64,000 nucleotides of DNA from Annulohypoxylon bovei var. microspora (GCA_022836615.1 MU405238.1:124001-188000), one strand, 5' to 3'. Numbered from the stretch's first letter, positions 32,016 to 43,508 are shown. The notes: generated by a model not told the origin, from the letters alone. Translations and numbers: made by a program.

Positions 32016-35000
32016 TCACCATATCCGCTTCGCCACCATCTCGTACCTCACCACCTTAGATAGCCCGTCGTCACCTTTCTCCTTAAACTTTTCCTCCGTC
32101 TTTCTCTCTCGTTCTCGCATCTTCTTTAACCCTTCCTTATCGTCCTCGTAAATCAACTTTCTTCGATCATCCCCAATTTCAACCGCTCCCCATGACCCAA
32201 TGCGCTTGCCAGGCTGAGAGAAGTTCTCATATTCTGCCTTACCAGTAGCTACCGCGTGCTCCTTGAGCTTCATGGCAGCGTATCGCTCCCTAGAATAGTG
32301 GAGTAAAGCCATGCCCAGAAGGAGCTTTACGATAAGAAGCACAACCCACGCGAGAAAGAAGAAAATCACCATTGTCAGCAATGCAATTGCGTCGTCAGAA
32401 GAGAAGGTCCAGAATGGCCGGACGTGTGGAGATTCATATGGATAACCATATACTGCTCGGCCAAGAGCGTTCCTGAGCAGCGTGTCAAGATGCTCTAGTG
32501 CGGCAATCATAGCAGGCGAAGATGGAGTTGATGATTCAACCGAAAGCTCGGTGGTCGAAGTTGGTATTGGGGGACTAAGGTGTGTGGCGAGAAACATGTG
32601 ATAGACCTGAACGGAAGCCCGGATGAAGAGGCATGATAATGGCAAAACTGGCAAACCCAACCGCCTTGTCAACGAAGGCGCAGAAAATGCCTGCATAGAT
32701 ATACCGTAAGTATTTGATCCTAAAAGCCTGCCTTGGTGAATTTAACTTACATTTGTGTAATAATCCTTGCAGAGGATATCTAACATCCTGTTGTAAAGCT
32801 TTGGTTTAACGTTGTTGAATTTGTTGATATATGCATGCTTGATCCAATCGACCATCATCTCAATGCCTATGACGACGAGGAAGGGAGAAAGCACCTCGCC
32901 AGAGAGGATCCATGAGGGCAGTACAGTGAAGCTGTTAGGGATGCTCGAGCTGGTATGGACCGGGCCGGGTTTCGCAGCGCCACCGTCTAGTTCACTCCCG
33001 GCTCCTACTACGGAGAGACCGCCTACCTCGACAACGTTCCTCATAGCTATGATCAACAGAATAATCCATAGCTGAAATCGTTCAACAATGTCTGAACAAG
33101 TCAGCTGAAATAAGTTCTCTTTTTCGATTCTCTTGAACACGCTTCCCTTGATCTCGACGAATTGGTTGGATATCAGGAGAGTGAGGAGAGAGTTCGAGTA
33201 TGAGTTCACGGCAACATTTAGAGTGATAACCTGGTAGAACAGACACATCGTATGGATAACATTGTATACCAGTGAGAGAATGAACATCCCGAAGGGTAAG
33301 AGGACCTTAGATCGCCCAGAGCTGTTCCTGGAAAGGGTCTCGGAGCTGAAGAGACACTCTAGGATGTCTTGACCGACAGCCGAGAGAAGCCGATCCCCGA
33401 CCTCAAGGATGTTATAGATGACATATAGCTTCATTGAGGACTGGGCACGAATAACGTGATACATTCGACTGGCGTCTAGGTTCATCAGTGCCATGGCGCT
33501 GCAGATGAGGATAAAACCTTGGAGGAGATCGGCCTTGTGATAAGATGTCAAATTGGACGGTATAGATTTCGTGCGACGATGACGATATCCTCCGGGTCTA
33601 GATATGGGGTGCTTTGGAGGATGGAAGACACCATTTCCATTTAACCGAGAGTTCTCTTGGACAGACATGCCTGAAACTTCAGACGCAGTGCGATGCCGCG
33701 TAGCCCCGTTCTGGTGAGTAGCAGAGTGATTTTCACTCGCCCGGCTCTGGCTTCTCTCAGACTCGCTGGCAGCATGACTGCTATCTGACCGGTGCCGCGA
33801 TAGAGCTCGTCCTCTCTTCCCTCTCTGCCATAGACGCCAAGTACCTTGCCATACATAACCGACAACCCATTTGACTTCCTTCCATATCATGTACGCCCAC
33901 CACTTCAAAAGTACGCCGAGGGCAATGAGAAATCTCATAGGTAATATGGTGAAGGTATACAACCACGCGTCGAGACATGCTAATGTACCAAAGGTAAGGA
34001 TACGCTCGAGGTATGGTGGTAGGAGCAGAGAATTCAACAGCCTCTCAAACTTGACCGCACTAGATTCGTACGGCGTATCAGTGGATTGAGAATGGTGAAT
34101 ATAGAGGGGACTCGGTCGTTGGCCGGCAAGTTCGAGCTGAAGATGAGTAGGGAGTGACATGGGCGGGAGTGGTATGACTGGAAGTATAGGAGATGGTGGC
34201 GACGGATCGGCTCGGTCTGTTTTAGGAGGTGGCATGGGAGGTTTCGGCGCAACAAAGGAGAGGTTCAGGGGTGGTGGTCGAGGGAGAGGGTTGAAGGAAT
34301 TTCGTCTCGTAGCATTTGACTCGGTTGTAATGGGGCCGGTGGAAGATCTCCTGTTAATAGGAGGAGTGGACAGTGTTCGTAGCGATGCTGGAGGTCGTCT
34401 AAAGTCGGCTGCCGTTCTAGGGGCATCGTTATAAGCTGGCACGGGCGTATCCTTTTCTGCCACGGGCGTGTGAGGGCCGTTTCGGAGTTGCTCGGCCATC
34501 GACGGACGAGATCCCGACTCAGCAGCGCCGGCAGACATGGGGTACTCGGTGCCGTTGGGTTTGCGCTGAGGAACTACGGCGATAGGTAGTGAGTCGGGCG
34601 ACGAGGTTAACGCTTGCATCTGAGAGGCAGAGAGCTTCCTAACACTCTCATGGCTTGCCTTCTTCGTAGCTGATTTTGAAGTTGACTGCGTACGTGGCTT
34701 GGCAACGGAATCGGTAGGTCGGTTAGAGACAGATTTGTCTGCAATACTAGGGGTTGTAACGGACGAATAAGTGTGTCCCTTGACATTGCCGTTGCCATGG
34801 CTATTATAGTTGCTATTGCTGTAGCTAAATGCCTCGTCTAATGAATTTATATGTCTACTACCGTTGATCACCGCCCTCTCGTTCGTGTTACTTATATCAA
34901 AGCCTGATTCGCGTCCCTCAAGTTTTGGCGTGACTGGCGTCGAGGAGGTGATTTCGAGAGTAGGAAAAGGATCGGTTGACGGTGTTGGATATTTTTCTGT

Positions 35001-35159
35001 TTTGACTATAGAAGTATCTCGATACTGCTTCTCCCTCTCTAAACTTCTCCCGCACCTATCATCAACCAACTCCTTCTGCGAGCTCGTGAGATTTTCATTA
35101 TTGCGGCTGTCGTTGGCAAACCCGCCTTCACTTTCGTCTCGTGCGATTAATTCCGGCAT
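32016..35159 (-). CDS. TAPT1-family (DUF747) polytopic membrane protein
   Basis: Two exons, complement(join(32016..32690,32751..35159)), 1027 aa. The 60-bp intron has a GTAAGT donor and ATGCAG acceptor. The first ~370 residues are Ser/Pro-rich and disordered. The conserved core begins at VKFERLLNSLLLPPYLERILTFGTLACLDAWLYTFTILP and includes the family block LTSYHKADLLQGFILICSAMALMNLDASRMYHVIRAQSSMKLYVIYNILEVGDRLLSAVGQDILECLFS, then KHAYINKFN and CLFIRASVQVY after splicing. About six to eight hydrophobic segments are visible; the last is DAIALLTMVIFFFLAWVVLLIVKLLLGM. Yeast Emp65 and animal TAPT1 are ER-membrane relatives linked to protein quality control and cilia. The start is tentative: an open frame and a possible acceptor (TTCCACAG at ~35211) lie upstream, so a short 5' coding exon may be missing. 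Confidence 0.87.
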
Positions 35160-36479
35160 TAGGGAGACCACGTCGTTTTCGGCAAGCCCATTCTCTCTAT
35201 ATTTATTAGCCTGTGGAATACAAGCTCATCGGAAACAAAAGACTTCTGAGCGTCTTGATTGGGTCGACGTGTTAGCGATCGTGTATCTATTCGTCGGTAT
35301 TGTTAGAAGTTATGGAGACGACAGATAATGAGATTGAAAGATTGAAAGATAAAAAGATAAAAAGATAAAAAGGCCAAGTTGAAGAAATTCCACAAATTCC
35401 CCAGGGTCCAGAACCTTATCGATCAGCTATTATTAGCATTGCAGAATACAGTGCGGGAAGCTGTAGCCCCTGGTGGGTTGTCACTGCAACTTTAGCAAGT
35501 AATACGTCATTTTGCTGTCCATTAGAGTAGTACGAAGTACAATTCATTGTAACTTTGGGAAATCATAAATCCGATGTCGCACTGTATTTACACCTAACCA
35601 TTCATTCTCAGTATCTCTCACCAGTTTTGTTTTTACCTACCTACCTACCTACCTGATACTTCTTCATACTACATATATTCTACCTATGCAGGCAATGCCG
35701 GTTTGAAAAGTCCATGTTGTTCAACTTAACGGAAGATGAATGATTCCAAAAGCAAATGACCTGGAATTATGCTGATGGGAAATATATCATTAATACGTCG
35801 AAATGCGACATCAGAAAGAGATATGAAAATATCCCAATCATCTCGCGGTCTCCGTGAGACGTTTTTAAATTATGCGTGAGAACCAAGAGCTGCCGTGCCG
35901 CATCGAATCTGAAGGCACTGAGCTGTCCGAACAGAATCTATACCTGCTTTATTAGCCTTGCCTATTGCTGCGGCTGATGGTCCCCTTGCATCTATATACC
36001 ATTATCATGGCAGCGTAGGAGTGGTACCTAATCGACGGGGCCAAGTCCGAGCCCCTGTTCCGGCAGAGCTGATGATCCCATGGGGCCAAAGACCGATCCG
36101 ACCAATCAACGAACCAAATAAACCGCAACTTCGACCACTTAGGCAGTGCAAATTATATTTTAAGATTTTTAGCTTCTTCCTTCGTCTCCTCGTCTCCTAC
36201 CTACCTACCTACTCTCAGCTATTCATCATTGTAAGGCTGTATCATGATTCCTTACAACCAGTGGCTGAGTTATCGACGAGAGCAGCTCGCACTTAGCTCC
36301 ATCTCGGGAGTTTAATGAGCTCTATGTTACAGATTAGCAATGCCTAATTCTAATGAATTCCTATGGGGGAGATGAATAAAGCAATGGAGATATATAGAGG
36401 TGATCCACGCCCTATCTATATCGACTGAATGACAACTTGTCAAGATTCTTGTTCTGCTTAGGCTACTGTTATATTCAAG
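35160..36479. other. Divergent intergenic region
   Basis: 1.3 kb between the TAPT1-like gene (-) and the serine hydrolase gene (+). An ACCT run is at 35635-35654, a short AAAAAGATA repeat near 35350 and a CCAAT box near 36107. A hairpin-forming TCTCGCGG...CCGTGAGA lies near 35840-35858. The plus-strand open frame at 35958-36296 has no recognisable features. Confidence 0.5.
35635..35654. repeat. (ACCT)5 microsatellite
   Basis: Five perfect ACCT units in the TAPT1-like / serine-hydrolase intergenic region. Confidence 0.95.
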
Positions 36480-38324
36480 ATGTTGTTTCGTCACAACCCC
36501 TTAACGAAAGTCTTCGTTGCGCTTGCAGCTGGCAATGTCGCTCTAGCTGCTCTCAATGGACATTGTCCTCCTTTAGGGCCAGTCCTACCTGCTCCGACGA
36601 ATCCCGCAGCACACGAGCCGGTCCAATTAGCTATACGTAATGTTGCGGACGCTTTCCAAAACATCACTGCCGAACTTAACACTACCGGCATCTCGATCGC
36701 AGTCAAGTCCATACATGAGGCCTCTCCGCTACTAGAGCTCCATCACACACCCGCGCTTCTTAACCCTAACGGAACTTCCGTTATTGACTCACAGACGGTC
36801 TACCGACTTGGGAGCATTTCCAAGATATTTGCAGTCCTCTCTATTTTGCAGCAGAACCAAGTAAAGATGGATGATCTCATCACGAAATATGTCCCTGAGT
36901 TACTCGAACTTAAAGGAGAGACAGACGAAATTAGTGACATTACGACTGTTAGGTGGAACGAGGTGACTCTTGGTGCACTTGCTTCGCATATGAGCGGTAT
37001 CGGGACGGATCGTGAGTGAACTTAGCAGTCCTTATTTATAATCTTGCTAAACAATCTTAGTGGTCAATGACCTAGCTACCATTCCGACAGACTGGACTCA
37101 AGTTGGTTTGCCCAAGTTGGATGAGACGTCTAAAACTGGATGTGCTGGAGTCCTCGGCCTTCCAGCGTGCAACAGAACAGAGTTCTTCCGTGATTTCGGA
37201 AAACGTCATCCAGTATATGCTACGTTCACGAACCCGGTCTACTCCAACGTTGCGAGCGTCATTCTCGGCTTTGCTGTCGAAGCAATCACCAACATGACCT
37301 ATGAAAACTATGTAAAGCAATCCATCTTCCATCCTCTTTCCATGACGAACACTACTATATTCAATGGCCCGAAGAAGAACTCGTGGGGTTTTATTCCGGT
37401 GAATGAGACTTGGTGGGGAAGCACCTTAGGATATGAGGACATGTGAGTCGCGATATCAATTAGGTACCTATATAATATATAAGGCTAACAGTAGGCAGGG
37501 CCGGTGGTTTCTACTCAAACACTGTTGATCTACTTTCCTTTGGCACTGGTATTCTCAAGCATACCGTACTGGAATCGGCTAAGACGAGGAAGTGGATGAA
37601 GCCATTGACATCGACTTCGTCGTCCGGCCTCCTTTTGGGAGGGCCCTGGGAGATCCTCCGGTCTAACACTGTTACAAAGGATAAGCGCCTCATCGAATTC
37701 TATTGCAAAGCTGGAAATTTAGCTTCTTATAACAACCAGTTATGCTTAGTGCCGGATTACGACCTTGTTATTACGATCCTCTCGGGTGGACCGCAATCCA
37801 ATGCTGACCTAGTCGATTTGGCTCTTTCGAAGATCGTCCAAGGCCTGCTTCCTGCTGTCGAGGACGCTAGCAAGGCAGAGGCTATGCCAAAGTTCGGCGG
37901 CACCTATGCGGATGCTACTACAAACTCGACCATTACACTTTCTCTCGACGATGCTCCGGGTTTCGCCGTGTCTAACTGGGTTGTCCGTGACGTCGATATC
38001 ATCAAGAACTACGGCAAGTTCACGGCGTTGTCAAGCAGCCCGGCAGGTCGAGCCGTCTCTGTCCGACTATATCCTACGAACTTAGGCTCGGGATGCCACA
38101 CTGCGTGGAGGGCCGTCTTCGATATCGGAACCCCTGAGCAACTCGCCACAAAGGAGGCAAACTCGTTCTGGCCTGATGCAAGTTGCCATACATGGGGGTC
38201 CATGGATAGACTCACCTATGGATTTCGATCGATAGACGAGTTTATCTTCGAGCTAGAGGGTGATGGGTCGGCGCAGAGTGTGAACCTTAGGACATTCAAA
38301 GTTGAGCTGAAGAGAGAATCTTAA
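36480..38324 (+). CDS. Secreted beta-lactamase-like serine hydrolase
   Basis: Three exons, join(36480..37011,37061..37442,37499..38324), 579 aa. Introns of 49 and 56 bp have GTGAGT donors and CTAAA/CTAAC branch sites. A signal peptide (cut near residue 24-26) precedes a class C beta-lactamase/penicillin-binding fold. It shows the SxxK motif SISK (Ser112/Lys115) in YRLGSISKIFAVLSIL and the YxN-type motif YSN (Tyr238). After splicing, GYEDMAGGFYSNTVDLL carries the usual Gly-Gly segment. Several N-x-S/T sequons fit secretion. The C-terminal ~150 residues form a separate beta-rich domain common in fungal members. Fungal proteins of this kind act as esterases, amidases or lactonases and can detoxify lactones. 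The substrate is unknown, and no secondary-metabolite cluster is evident. Confidence 0.9.
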
Positions 38325-38734
38325 AAGATGCGTCGCTCTTAAGGGTTTGAGAGACATGGCCCTACTAGAGCTAAGGAGATACACAAAAGCTTGTGACAGT
38401 AATTTCTAAGCTAATTTACCTCACGTACATACACATATCATACATACATTTACTAGTTAACTATTCATAATAACATTATACCCCTAAATGCAGATTTCAT
38501 ACTGGCTCACTTATACATCGCCGTCAATGCTGATATGATTGTAAACAATAGTCTTATTTAGGTAATGAGTAAACATAACAGACCAACTCCAACGAACGGA
38601 TCGCAAAACTAACGTGTCGTAAAACTAAACTAAGGTTCACCCTCTCATATGGATTAAACTCGGCTCTCGCAATCTGCTAGCTAACGATAGCTTGAACTAC
38701 TCCTGCTGACAGGTATCGCTTCGTCTCTGTTTTC
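38325..38734. other. Convergent intergenic region
   Basis: 410 bp between two convergent genes; AT-rich 3' flanks only. Confidence 0.5.
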
Positions 38735-39367
38735 TCACTTCACCTCGATAGGCTTCTGTGCCTTGAATCCATCTTCCAAAGTCTTGCTCATGCCCGCCCG
38801 TCGAGCAATAGACATAAGCACGGCTCTGTCGGCGGAGGGCAATCCCTTCCACACACCATTCTTCTTGTCCCAGACGATGTAAGAGCCAAACAGCTCGACA
38901 AGCACCTTGCGGTCGATGATGTCGGGCATCTGGAGAATGGTCTTGAGCAGAATGGCCCTCCCGTTCGTGTCCTGTGCCTGTTTACCCTGCACGTAGTACT
39001 TGACCTGAGCACGAGCGGTCTCGTTCAGCTTGGCGATCTTCTCCGCGGTAAGGTCGCATTTACGGCTCTTCTTTGCAGTGGAAATGGCATCCCTCGCGCT
39101 CTGCTTCGACCTCGCCTCGTGGCTCTTCGCATACGTGGTGCGAATGTACTCGTGCTTCTCGGCTCCGCGGAGACCCTTGGCGAACGCTTCCTTGCGGACC
39201 TTGCACTCGTAGCACAGGTTTGATTGTGCCCTTCCCATGTACGCGATGGTTGTGACATGGAATTCCTCGGCGTTGTGCGGGTAAAAGAGACAGAATTTCG
39301 ATTTGCCCATGCTGGTGAGCACTTGGTGCCCACAGCTGTAGTTTGACTGGCGAACGGTTTTGCACAT
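38735..39367 (-). CDS. Small cysteine-containing protein, unknown function
   Basis: Single exon, 210 aa, starting MCKTVRQSNYSCGHQ. The N-terminus holds five Cys and two His (C2, SCGH, KFCLFYPHN, LCYECKVRKEA), which could form a zinc site. This start (MCK...Y.CGH) recurs in fungal hypothetical proteins as I recall. The middle is a long basic, Ala/Lys-rich helical stretch (residues ~65-125), and the end contains IVWDKKNGVWKGLPSADRAVL. It has no signal peptide or membrane span, so a cytosolic or nuclear protein is likely. The gene is convergent with the serine hydrolase. Function unknown; I would not exclude a nucleic-acid-binding role. Confidence 0.72.
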   Translation of the reverse strand: MCKTVRQSNYSCGHQVLTSMGKSKFCLFYPHNAEEFHVTTIAYMGRAQSNLCYECKVRKEAFAKGLRGAEKHEYIRTTYAKSHEARSKQSARDAISTAKKSRKCDLTAEKIAKLNETARAQVKYYVQGKQAQDTNGRAILLKTILQMPDIIDRKVLVELFGSYIVWDKKNGVWKGLPSADRAVLMSIARRAGMSKTLEDGFKAQKPIEVK

Positions 39368-40208
39368 GGTGAAGGAGTTCTTGCGTATGTGTAGAAGTAC
39401 GAGAGAGAGAAAGTATTTTCGAGATTACTAGTCGTGAATTTTGATTTATTGATCCAACGTCGACTTTAAGTTGTTGTTGTTGATTTTTCTGATTTGGAGA
39501 GATGCCATCGTTGACCTGTATATATAGAAATATTCTTAGTGAGGGCCCCGTCAGTTGTATTCTATTTGTTGTTAAACAATGACTTTGTCTCTTTACTATG
39601 CTACTGACTGGTTGTTTGGAAGTCAAAAGCTGTTGTCAAAATGAATAGTCTTACTATTGTGTACAAACCTCAAAGCTACCAGGTACCTAGATGACAATAG
39701 GGTTGTTACCAAATTGTTCTAGTTCTCTACTTTTCATGCATAGAAAGATTCTATATCTAACAAAAATCACAGTAAATTTTATCGCGCCCTTTATCTACCT
39801 GATACATCTAACTGTAGAAGCTCTTGAAGGACGCATTGCCAGCCACATGTCTTTGTTCCCATGTCACACTCTTTATACCAAATCTTACGTTTCTTCTTAG
39901 ATAGTACACCTAAAGAAGGATAAGAAGTGAACTTCTAACTATGTGATGTTGTGTAGTCATCGTCAACACATGTTTGATATTTAAGTGACTATGGTGTTGT
40001 CATGAGTTAAACTTCTATCCATTTCCCTCTAATTATTGTATGATCCTCATCGGTGCCTATGAATTTCAATGTTCGTATTTTATCTCCTTGAGAAAGCATT
40101 GACCAGAAATACGAGAGGTTGGGTGACACATCGATCCACATCTGTCTACTCATAGGACGCAATTACACGGCGTTTGTCATCCGATTCTGATATCACCGAA
40201 GCTAGAAA
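39368..40208. other. Intergenic region
   Basis: Gene-free 840 bp between the small Cys protein gene and the tRNA gene. A GT-rich TTGTTGTTGTT tract near 39472-39482 probably belongs to the 5' leader of the minus-strand gene. Nothing else is recognised. Confidence 0.5.
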
Positions 40209-40280
40209 AGCTCTGTGGCGCAGCGGAAGCGCGCCGGGCTCATAACCCGGAGGTCCTCCGATCGAAACGGAGCAGAGCTA
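40209..40280 (+). tRNA. Initiator tRNA-Met (CAU), intronless
   Basis: The 72-nt cloverleaf folds fully. Acceptor stem AGCTCTG pairs with CAGAGCT (discriminator A). The D-arm is GCGC/GCGC. The anticodon stem GGG/CCC flanks loop CTCATAA with anticodon CAT at 40241-40243. The T-arm is CTCCG/CGGAG. Initiator features are present: A1-U72 closing pair, three consecutive G-C pairs in the anticodon stem, and the T-loop ATCGAAA with A54 instead of the usual T54. A TTTTTCTTCAATTTTTTTTT run just downstream fits an RNA polymerase III terminator. Confidence 0.95.
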
Positions 40281-40283
40281 GAT

Positions 40284-40302
40284 TTTTCTTCAATTTTTTT
40301 TT
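40284..40302 (+). terminator. RNA polymerase III terminator of tRNA-Met
   Basis: Two T tracts, five T and then a run of nine, lie immediately 3' of the tRNA. This is the usual Pol III stop signal. Confidence 0.8.
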
Positions 40303-41124
40303 CGGCGCTACGATTAGGGTACACACCTAGTATATCCACCTTGGTGGAGTCTATCTAAATTTTAGCTGGACAAGTTTTATACTTGAATTGGATATTTCAA
40401 ACTGTTTCTCATATATTATTGTGTCTCATTGTTTAATCAACAGACATTGATTCATGGTGGTGTATAGTAGAGATGTACAGTGCCTAGTCAGAGTGTTTTA
40501 CACTGTAATCTTTCCAAGTCGCATCTGACAACCATCATCAAGGCACAAAACTACCCTCTTTATGGCGAAGATTTCTCATTGAATCCTCTACTTAATGATA
40601 CAATGTGACCAAACTTGAACTAGAATGAATGCCAACTGGTGAATGAGGAACCATCCCCGGGCTGCCCGCTGCCCGGGTTAGTTACCGCCATGATTGCGGG
40701 ATTGTATCATAAATCAATAGTATTATTGCCGTTTGTAGTCGGCCTTTGTTCCGACCTATTGTTTCTGATTATTTCTGCCACATCGGCGATCATTCCCCGC
40801 AGATTGGAATACTAAGATGATGACGTGATCACTATTGATATGGCGATATGATATGTTATCGAAATCAATAACTCAAATGGTTCTTTCATAGATGAGGACT
40901 ATCCAGAAGCTGAAGCTATCTGTTTTAGCTATTATTGCGTCATCCCTTTACTGCCCGCCCCTAAAAGGCAGTATAAGAATCCTGTTACCGGCTTTGGGTC
41001 GAGGTAACAAATATGAATGTCTAATTCATGAGATAACCAGCAACCAACATACCTAATCAAATACCTAATCAACATCACCCATCGCTCTAACAACTGCTTC
41101 TTCTAGGTAATTATAATCACAGAT
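40303..41124. other. Intergenic region
   Basis: About 820 bp, promoter side of the carbonic anhydrase gene. A GGGCTGCCCGCTGCCCGGG inverted-repeat-like GC patch lies near 40658-40676. Just before the gene the repeated CATACCTAATCAAATACCTAATCAACATCACC looks like a 5' leader. Confidence 0.5.
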
Positions 41125-41694
41125 ATGACTTCCTCGATCCAGAAAAACCTCGCGGAAAAGAACGCCGAGTATGCCAGCAATTTTACCAAAGGCGACCTCG
41201 CTCTCCCACCTGCCAAGCACTATCTAATTCGTATGTAATATCATTAGTAGCATTTTGAAGAAGTGATATATAAAGCTGATTATCAATAAGTGACTTGTAT
41301 GGACGCTCGTCTCGACCCGGCAGCTGCATTCGGTATCGACCTTGGCGATGCCCACGTTATCCGCAATGCCGGCGGCAGCGCGAGAGACGGTCAGCGGTCT
41401 ATCATCATATCGGAGCAACTTCTTGGGACGAAGGAGATCATCCTTATCAAGCATACTGGCTGCGGCATGTTGACATTTTCTAACGAGGACGCTCACGATC
41501 TCGTCAAGAAAAACCTGGGTCCTGGTGCCGCCGCGGAGATCGCTACACTCAACTTCCTCCCCTTTAGCAACTTGGAAGATGCCGCCAGAGAAGACGTTGA
41601 ATACCTGAGGAATAGCTCTACAGTGCCAGATGACGTGATTATCAGCGGCTGGATCTACGAGGTCGAGACAGGCAAGGTTAGGAAGGTTGTTTAA
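41125..41694 (+). CDS. Beta-class carbonic anhydrase
   Basis: Two exons, join(41125..41230,41291..41694), 169 aa. The 60-bp phase-1 intron sits just upstream of the active-site strand, so splicing gives YLILTCMDARLDP. Zinc ligands are Cys38, His90 and Cys93 (CMDAR and HTGCGM), with the catalytic Asp40-Arg42 dyad. VIRNAGGSARDGQRSI and SEQLLGTKEI are also canonical. The enzyme interconverts CO2 and bicarbonate; short fungal forms like this are usually cytosolic. No mitochondrial presequence is visible. The length matches the compact fungal beta-CA type. Confidence 0.93.
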
Positions 41695-41767
41695 AGAAGG
41701 CAGATGTTGAGAATGGTGGGTGGAGTCAAGGAGCCTCGTGAGGGTGTGAATTGGTTAGATTACACTA

Positions 41768-41799
41768 GCTAAGGGGCTAAGGGGCTAAGGGGCTAAGGG
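41768..41799. repeat. Tandem repeat GCTAAGGG, four copies
   Basis: Four perfect 8-bp units followed by a partial GCTAA, in the 3' flank of the carbonic anhydrase gene. Confidence 0.95.
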
Positions 41800-41967
41800 G
41801 CTAATTAGTACAGCGCTTAGCACCCTACTAGATCAGTGTGCGTCCGAGCCTCCTAATTGTACGGAATATCGTCTATGTATAATAGACGTTATTCTGTACT
41901 GGTAAGGGTAAACTCGTGTGTAAATTGTTGATTGATCTAGGTTTCATAACTAGCTTAGATTTACGTG

Positions 41968-42043
41968 CGATCTGAGGTTATCTCAGCAGCCAATGCTTGC
42001 CACCGCAGGTGGTCCAAGCGTTGCTGCGGAAACCCTCAGATCG
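41968..42043. repeat. 76-nt imperfect inverted repeat (hairpin)
   Basis: The arm starting CGATCTGAGG at 41968 is mirrored by CCTCAGATCG ending at 42043. Pairing continues inward through CAGC/GCTG, GCTTG/CAAGC and CCACC/GGTGG to a three-base loop (GCA). Roughly 27-28 of ~35 positions per arm pair, with small bulges. It could be a folded RNA (small-RNA precursor), a foldback element remnant or a 3'-end structure. Confidence 0.75.
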
Positions 42044-42344
42044 GGGATCCACATCAGGTTAGACCCTATCGATAAGACAATCACCGTTGCATTCCACTTT
42101 TCTTTTCAATCCGACCAGTTGGTTCAGTTCATTACTTTCTAACTGGCCAATCAGATCAGTTGATTGCAATACGAAGAAGAGGAATAGTGAAGGTGGGGAA
42201 TTTAGGGAATTTATTCATTGCTCTCAATTCATCGCGAAGTGAAAGCACTGCAACTTTTAGAACAGTTCAACTACTATCCTCCGAAACCTCATCTGATCTG
42301 CTCTGTCCCCGTCAATTAATAGAAAATCATTGCGAAATCAAAGC

Positions 42345-43508
42345 CTAATGAGAACCACCTATCTCCTTGCCTTGATCCTTTCCTGTCTCGAGAAGCCAGG
42401 TGTTAGAAATGGCCTTGAAAGTAAATTTGGCATCAATAGTCTTGAATACCAAACCCTCCCTCATCCGGCCCTTCACCCCGGTTCCTTCTGCCTTAGATAG
42501 AAGATCGTGAATGTTATTCGCAAATGTAGACAGTTTCATACTGTCGAAAATTATTGGTACGTGTCTCCATCCAAGCCTGCCGCAGATGCTGGTTACTGTT
42601 TCCGGTCGTAGGTATTTTTGATTGTCAACGTCGTAAATGTTGAACACTAAGAATACGTGTTCGTCTGGCTCGAATCCGATGGTATTTCTCATGATGTTGA
42701 AACCGCAAAGTTCTCCTTGTACTACTATGTTCTCTCCAACCTGACCGATCTTCTCAATTATGTGTTGTTGCTTAGCAGTCTTCCAAAACCAGGATGTTGA
42801 GGACTCGATTAGATCCTGGGTCCGATTGCAAACCCCGATACGAGTTGATCCGATCTGTTGTGAATCTTCAGGGAGAGGCGGCAAGAGTGAACACCACTTC
42901 GAATTTTTCTCGACGGCGTAGACACTCATGGAGACGCCGTCTAACTTCTCCGTAACTTGATGGCTCTCTTCCCCGTAGTCTCTGAAAAGAGTTGGTAAAT
43001 TCTGTGCCCGCTGGCAGCCAGGCTGGGGAAAGAAGATCGGTAGCTGTCCAAAGCTATCTGTGGTGCCTCCTTGGCTGATATCATCCCACTTCTTAACTCC
43101 AAGGATATCTTCGAATGACATGGTCGTTATCCCCCTTTCGACAACGTCCGTGCCATAGAACATCTTCATTCGCGAATAGAAATCTGAAAACTCGGTGAAC
43201 TTGTCGAGATGAAATACGAGACCCTGCGAAAGGTGTTTAGATATCATTGTCGTCGTGACCAGATAACCAGGTTCGTTGTTGAGCGTAGCGTTGGAGAGGG
43301 CACAAAACTCCCAGAAGTTGTGGTTGTGCGGGAGGAAGCTATCAACCTCGAAATATAAGACTAGTTGGCCTCTATGGAATCTTTCGCTGCGTCTGACAAC
43401 AACACTCCATCCGTCGACCGTAACAACATTGTATCGCGATCCTGTGATCGGCGAAATGTTAGAGATGCGTCTCACGGTGACGAGCTTTCGAGAGATCGGT
43501 TGCTGCAT
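42345..43508 (-). CDS. RNA ligase, DRB0094/Rnl5-like
   Basis: Single exon, 387 aa. The N-terminal ~170 residues form an OB-like domain (RKLVTVRRISNISPI...RGQLVLYFEVDSFLP), as in the Deinococcus DRB0094 ligase and its relatives. The nucleotidyltransferase domain shows motif I KLDG (Lys188 as the AMP-accepting Lys), GELCG (~265-269), motif IV EGLVFK (351-356) and motif V FKAIS (Lys365). Family members join RNA or RNA/DNA nicks or ends by an ATP-dependent ligase-adenylate mechanism. In fungi the role is unknown; RNA repair is inferred. It is distinct from the essential tRNA ligase Trl1. All core catalytic motifs look intact. Confidence 0.9.
   Translation of the reverse strand: MQQPISRKLVTVRRISNISPITGSRYNVVTVDGWSVVVRRSERFHRGQLVLYFEVDSFLPHNHNFWEFCALSNATLNNEPGYLVTTTMISKHLSQGLVFHLDKFTEFSDFYSRMKMFYGTDVVERGITTMSFEDILGVKKWDDISQGGTTDSFGQLPIFFPQPGCQRAQNLPTLFRDYGEESHQVTEKLDGVSMSVYAVEKNSKWCSLLPPLPEDSQQIGSTRIGVCNRTQDLIESSTSWFWKTAKQQHIIEKIGQVGENIVVQGELCGFNIMRNTIGFEPDEHVFLVFNIYDVDNQKYLRPETVTSICGRLGWRHVPIIFDSMKLSTFANNIHDLLSKAEGTGVKGRMREGLVFKTIDAKFTFKAISNTWLLETGKDQGKEIGGSH

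Larger units (their letters stand above)
41695..42344. other. Convergent intergenic region with repeat and hairpin
   Basis: Between the carbonic anhydrase (+) and RNA ligase (-) 3' ends. It holds a 32-bp tandem repeat (41768-41799) and a 76-nt imperfect hairpin (41968-42043), listed separately. No coding sequence is recognised. Confidence 0.55.

Noticed and set aside
35958..36296. Plus-strand 112-aa open frame upstream of the serine hydrolase
   Set aside because: No family features. It lies in a likely promoter with a CCAAT box and ACCT repeats.
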